This document shows positions 59,529-64,000 of a stretch of DNA of 64,000 nt, in pieces (positions within the stretch are counted from its first letter, which is position 1; each line of letters opens with the position of its first letter). The notes beneath the pieces are model-generated. The model was not told the origin of the DNA, did no database searches, and saw only the letters and a list, made by a program, of their open reading frames with translations. Origin of the DNA: Hymenopellis radicata (lineage: Eukaryota > Basidiomycota > Agaricomycetes > Agaricales > Physalacriaceae); the NCBI GenBank assembly GCA_015501595.1, contig JADNRX010000031.1, positions 220,385 to 284,384 on the forward strand, given 5' to 3'. Made by a program: the position numbers and the translations under genes.

Positions 59529-60112
59529 CATGTAGGACGATTTGGAATATTCTGTTGCTTAAAGCTGTTTTTTTATCATGATGTCAAAAGTCGTCGATTT
59601 TCCACCATAGTCGTGCCATTTCTTTAAATGCCTACCTAGAGTCTCCGCTGCTCCGCCATTTCCTACGTCGCCCGTCGCGCCTCGCCGCACACTGTATATG
59701 GATGGTGAATATATGATACTTGTAAGTATTGTCGACCAACTTGCGTCGAGCGCACGCACGCGTTTGAATTGCACATGCCTTGGTCGGCTTAATCGGAGCA
59801 CTGAGCGCTTTGAGCGAGAGTACGTGTAGAGTATCGGAGACGGGGTAACTCAATACAGCACGTGATGAAGTCCTTCTTTTCAAAGTTTTTCGCTCAAGAG
59901 TCTCTTATAAATAAGCGTAATTTAGTCGAAAGTCTAGATAGACTATAGTGTGCGGACTAATATGTCCCTCGGCCGGGCCATCTACACCGGTACAGTTCAT
60001 GGATGTCTCAACGATACGTTCACCCTTGACCTTGATCAGAATAGAATCATAGCTGCACGCACGCAGTCAGTAACACCGTCCTGCGACTGAGTTTGAATGA
60101 ACTCACTGCTGA
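59529..60112. other. Intergenic between convergent genes
   Basis: This holds the 3' flanks of the deaminase-like gene and the acidic secreted protein gene. No gene or RNA is recognised. Confidence 0.4.
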
Positions 60113-60788
60113 GCAATCACAGCTTCCTCGTCTTCGTCGTCGTCGCCGTCCTCATCTTCATCTTCATCGTCATCGTCCTCCGGAAGCTCAAGGTCCAAGT
60201 TTTCAAGCAAGTCGTCCATTAGAGCACCGTTCTACGCCAAAAGAAAGTTTGAAACCGATCCGCCACAGACGGAAAGTCATAAGTATTACTCACCCACACA
60301 ACCAAGACTGGCTGCGTGCTAGTCTTGGAATACCTGACAAGAAGATCACTCAAGCAGTCATCATCTGACTCTTCGCCGGTACCACTGAAAAACAAAAACC
60401 ATGAACAGGTCCATTTGTTATGTGGCGCATAATTATTACCAAGACGTGTCGATCGGCAATCCAAGCGAGGCAGCGAGCGGGGCTGCGGTCTGATAAGCAG
60501 CCGTGCATACACCAGTGACATTGCTCGGAGTGCACGTCGTGATGAGGCCAAAACCGAAATCGGCGAAAACCTATGGTGGCAACAGGATGTTCAGAACTCC
60601 GTCCTGGATATCAACTCGAAATGTACCTTGGGAATGCAATTGTCGACTCTCCACTTCCCGACGGGCGTAAGTCCGCGACGGTGGAGAGATGGCGTCTCCG
60701 CGTTGCCGATAATGACAACTGTATTATGAATCGCCGCTACAGAAGCGACGAAGAAAAGGAGTGTTTGAAGGATGGCAAGCTGGAACAT
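60113..60788 (-). CDS. Secreted protein with poly-acidic C-terminus
   Basis: The ATG at 60786-60788 gives a signal peptide (MFQLAILQTLLFFVASVAAI). Four exons follow: HNTVVIIGNAETPSLHRRGL and GKWRVDNCIPK; VFADFGFGLITTCTPSNVTG with CTAAYQTAAPLAASLGLPID; GTGEESDDDCLSDLLVRYSK and TQPVLVVW; and NGALMDDLLENLDLELPEDD continuing as an almost pure Asp/Glu tail, ending AVIAQQ at TGA 60113-60115. Total is about 175 residues with four or five Cys. A HRR site 35 residues in could be a Kex2 cut. TATATA-type sequence lies about 70 bp upstream. No family is recognised. The acidic tail might bind calcium or cationic partners (inference). Confidence 0.6.
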
Positions 60789-61403
60789 TGTTATAAACGA
60801 GTGTGCGAGAGGGAAAGAGCGACGAATCTCGAGTCTGATCCTTCGCAGACACAGTCCTATATATGCGCACATCGTCTAGCATGACATGAGAAGCCACCGG
60901 ACTTTGAGCGGAGCGGCAGACAGAGCTAGGCAGTCCTCGACGTCGGCCCCATTCTCGACAATACAATGTAGGCGGCGAAGGTCGTTCTATAACCGCTAAT
61001 GGAAAAAGTCGGGGATAAGGCGGATTCAGCACATCTCCCCCGCTAGTACCTTGCACAGAGCAGTGATCATGGGGTAACAGCATGCATTCAACGAGCTCTT
61101 GTAACAAAACGCGGCAATTTGCAAGTCCACGGGTGCCCGGAGATGAAAGAGAACCGAAAAACATGGACCTACTAAGCTTCTGCCTTGGCGGCGCGTGCAG
61201 TTGGGCCGCTGCATTAGGCCCATATTTACGAGCCTATCCCGTACGAAGCCATGTCTGGCCCCACCTCCCGTCCTTCTTTTCCTTTCATCTTAGGTAAAAT
61301 AATGCGTACCCCAAGGCAATGAAGGAAGCATCTCTTCGGGCGCTGATCCTCTCCGAGAAGGCATAAAGGACCCTCCGTCGTCGTCCCCAACCTGTGAGCC
61401 ACG
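60789..61403. promoter_or_regulatory. Divergent promoter region, acidic secreted protein and sedolisin
   Basis: This 615-bp space separates two genes for secreted products that face away from each other. A TATATA at about 60859 suits the minus-strand gene. No coding exon is supported. Confidence 0.35.
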
Positions 61404-63832
61404 ATGCGCATCGGTATTGTCGCTGCTGCCGCACTCCTCGTCGCTGGAACCGCGCTCGCGTCTCCGGCGTATGTCGTCCACGAAAACCTCAAACAGCCTT
61501 CGGGCTACCAAAAGTCGCACCAGCCCGACCCGGAGACAAAACTTTCCTTGCGCATATATCTGGCGCAGACCAACCTCCATCTCCTCCCAACATGGCTCAT
61601 GAACGTCTCTCATCCAGATTCGCCGTACTACGGGAAGCACTGGGAGCCGCAGCAGGTTGCGGACGCGTTCCACAATGGCGAAGGACTTGACGAGGTACGC
61701 AAGTGGCTTGTCGCGAGCGGATTTGACGCCTCGAGAGTTGTCGTTGGTCGGAACGCGGGCTGGGTAGGTGTCAAGGACACGACGGTCAGTGAGGTGGAAG
61801 GACTCCTCAAGTGCGAGTATTGGGTGTACAATGGACCCGAGGGGCAACATACTGGTAAGCCTGAGAGTCGTCCATCTATTACTGAAACGCTGAAAAATCA
61901 AGCAGCCATGACCCAGTATTCAGTTCCTGCAGATCTCGCTGACCATATTGACTTTGTCTTGAACACGCCGCCACCCCAGCGCAAGGGTAAGATAGAACCC
62001 GTATCCACGGTGAAGGAAGCTGGCCAAGCGAACATCACTCAGATTCTAAAACAGCTGGATGACTGCACCGCGCATACCACGCCCGTTTGTTTGCGTTCAT
62101 TGTATGGCATCATATACGAGCCATCGGCAGTGGAAAAGAACTCCTACGGAATCGGTACATATGATTCTCCCTTCGCCAACTGCAGCATCTAACGTTTAGT
62201 GTCAGTTGAATACACGCCACAGGCATTCGTCCAATCTGACCTTGACGACTTCTTCGGCAATTTCTCCGGAGATGGGGGCTTCTATCGCGGCCTGTCACCT
62301 ATCGTCGTGGGGATTGACGGAGGATTTGTCCAGACCGACTCTCGCAGCTTCGACTACAACGGCGAGTCAAACTTGGACCTCCAGTACGGAATGGAAATGG
62401 TCTCAAGTAAACAGCCGGTCACGCTTTACCAAGTCGGAGACATACAAATAGGTGAGGATGTCTCGATACTTCGCAATAGAGGACTGACAATGATAGGCGC
62501 GTCATTCAACAACTTCCTGGACGCTCTCGACGCGTCGTTTTGCGGAGGAGAGGATCCCTATTACGACGCGATATACCCGGATCCAACTACTGGGGGCTAC
62601 ATGGGTAGGTCTTCCTGAGATGACACCGGTAGGGAGGCTAACTTGTCGAACACAGGTCCGCCTGATTGCGGTACGAGCAAGCCAGCGAACGTGATTTCCA
62701 CGTCGTATAGTTACAACGAGGCCGAGTTGAGTGCCAAATATATGGAGCGGCAGTGCTGGGAATATGGTAAGCGGCGGTGAGACTGCACGGTGTAGAATGA
62801 TGAGGTTGACAACCCATCAGGAAAGCTCGGACTAATGGGCGTCACCGTTCTATATTCTTCTGGAGATTCTGGTGTCGCAGGTCAGTTGATGCGCAGCTCA
62901 AAGGTACAGCAAAGACACTGACTCGACAAAGGAAATTCTGATCTCTGTCTGGATGACCATGGTGAGATCCTTGAGCTATGCCGGATATCGCTGAGACTCC
63001 AGATAGGCTTCGAAACGTATCGAGGGCAACGTTTCAATCCGTCGTTCCCCAGCAGCTGTCCTTGGGTCACTAGTGTCGGTGCGACGATGGTTACCTCGCA
63101 CCCACCATATCCCAACTCGCAGGAATCATCGAACGCGACAACACCCTCGCCAGACGCTGCGCGTTATGTCGAGCAGGCATGCGAGAAAATCATCTACAGC
63201 GGCGGAGGCTTCTCAAACGTTTTCCCTATGCCGAGTTATCAAAGCACCCTCGTCAACGATTATCTCAAAGCCTACGCATCCACCGTGCAATACGGCAGCG
63301 CTCCCGGATACCGGTGGAATAACACCGGGGTATGTCTAGTTCCTTCCGATGAGAGAGCTCAAATCTGACTAGCGCAAACACAGACGCGCGCGTTTCCCGA
63401 TATCTCCGCGAATGGGTTGGTTTAGTCTCCTTTTTCCATGCAGAAGGAGGAGCTAATGATTGTGGCAGAGCAAATTATGTCGTCGCGGTTAATGGCAAAT
63501 TTAGCTTGGTCTATGGGACATCGGCATCCGCGCCCGTTGTGGGAGGAATCTTCACTCTGATCAACGACGCCCGGATCGCGAACGGAAAGACGCCTGTAGG
63601 GTTCGTCAATCCATCGGTCTGTTCGGTTTCTCTGAATGTAGTAAGGCGCGCGTGCTTACCTTGATAATAGCTGTATCATCCTTCGTTCAAGAAAGCGTTC
63701 CACGATATCACAGTCGGAGGTAATCCAGGATGCGGTACAGGCGGGTTCAGAGCAGTTCCGGGCTGGGATCCAGTAACGGGGATGGGCACACCAAACTTTG
63801 CCGCGATGATGGACCGTTGGGCGAACATGTGA
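61404..63832 (+). CDS. Sedolisin (S53) serine-carboxyl peptidase, tripeptidyl-peptidase type
   Basis: The ATG at 61404 gives a signal peptide (MRIGIVAAAALLVAGTALAS). A pro-kumamolisin activation domain follows (WLMNVSHPDSPYYGKHWEPQ, VRKWLVASGFDASRVVVGRN, VEGLLKCEYWVYN). After the propeptide, LRSLYGIIYEPSAVEKNSYG starts the catalytic domain. ESNLDLQYGM supplies the catalytic Glu and Asp, VTVLYSSGDSGVAGN the oxyanion-hole Asp, and YGTSASAPVVGGIFTLIND the catalytic Ser. The calcium site region KAFHDITVGGNPGCGTGGFR and GWDPVTGMGTPNF end the domain, with TGA at 63830-63832. About eight introns. These enzymes release tripeptides at acid pH outside the cell or in the vacuole. All triad residues are present, so it looks active. 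Confidence 0.93.
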
Positions 63833-64000
63833 AGGGCTATGTGTCCTGGAGAATGCTGACATGATGTTGTTACCTTACAATGCTGCTACTTAGAGCCCTG
63901 TTCTAACTCGTTTTGTTATCCAAAGCGCAGTGGAGATCTCTCCGCATGTTCCTGTGGCATTTTCGTCGCAAGTTGATGACAGGTTGATATTGCAATATAT
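63833..64000. other. 3' flank of the sedolisin gene to window edge
   Basis: The last 168 bases follow the sedolisin stop. I see no start of another gene. Confidence 0.4.

Overview
This window looks like nuclear genomic DNA of a filamentous basidiomycete (Agaricomycetes-type). Most genes carry many introns of about 45-60 bp with GTRNGT donors, genes are tightly packed on both strands, and the families fit: an MCH-type monocarboxylate permease, a GPH sucrose-type symporter, URC4, laccase, sedolisin, an F-box protein and a DUF6729-like giant protein. The start of many reading frames can only be fixed by splicing, so exon limits below are by eye.

Layout. 1-9.7 kb: 3' end of an unknown acidic protein with a C-terminal hydrophobic segment; a MITE-like element with nested inverted repeats; divergent MCH and GPH sugar transporters; URC4 (uracil catabolism); a small Cys/His-rich protein. 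10.4-18.1 kb: HIS2, ETF-ubiquinone oxidoreductase, a promoter holding a 148-nt poly-T tract, carboxypeptidase S, tRNA-Ser(AGA). 18.4-31.2 kb: C2H2 zinc-finger protein, a possible tiny gene, an F-box gene, decayed or unknown genes, the mitochondrial rRNA methyltransferase MRM2, and a long Ser/Pro-rich protein. 32.2-41.2 kb: a laccase-like pseudogene and a 5.2-kb DDE transposase-like gene with an RNase D-like domain inserted in its catalytic core. 42.6-50 kb: secreted FAD sugar-lactone-oxidase-like enzyme, convergent aldehyde dehydrogenase, and a secreted protein of five tandem four-Cys repeats separated by dibasic sites. 50.4-64 kb: FAN1-like nuclease whose VRR-NUC catalytic residues look replaced, mitochondrial ribosomal protein bL28m, SEC61 alpha, a deaminase-like protein, a secreted acidic protein, and a sedolisin protease.

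How genes may work together. Housekeeping genes (HIS2, ETFDH, CPS1, SEC61, MRPL24, MRM2, FAN1) are interleaved with secreted or degradative functions (laccase relic, lactone oxidase, sedolisin, repeat-peptide precursor). No classical biosynthetic cluster is evident. The best candidates for undescribed biology are the Kex2-type repeat precursor (48.6-50.0 kb) and the exonuclease-in-transposase fusion (35.9-41.2 kb). Several genes show single-base frame discontinuities (laccase, MRM2 start, deaminase-like gene), so residual assembly indels must be separated from real decay.
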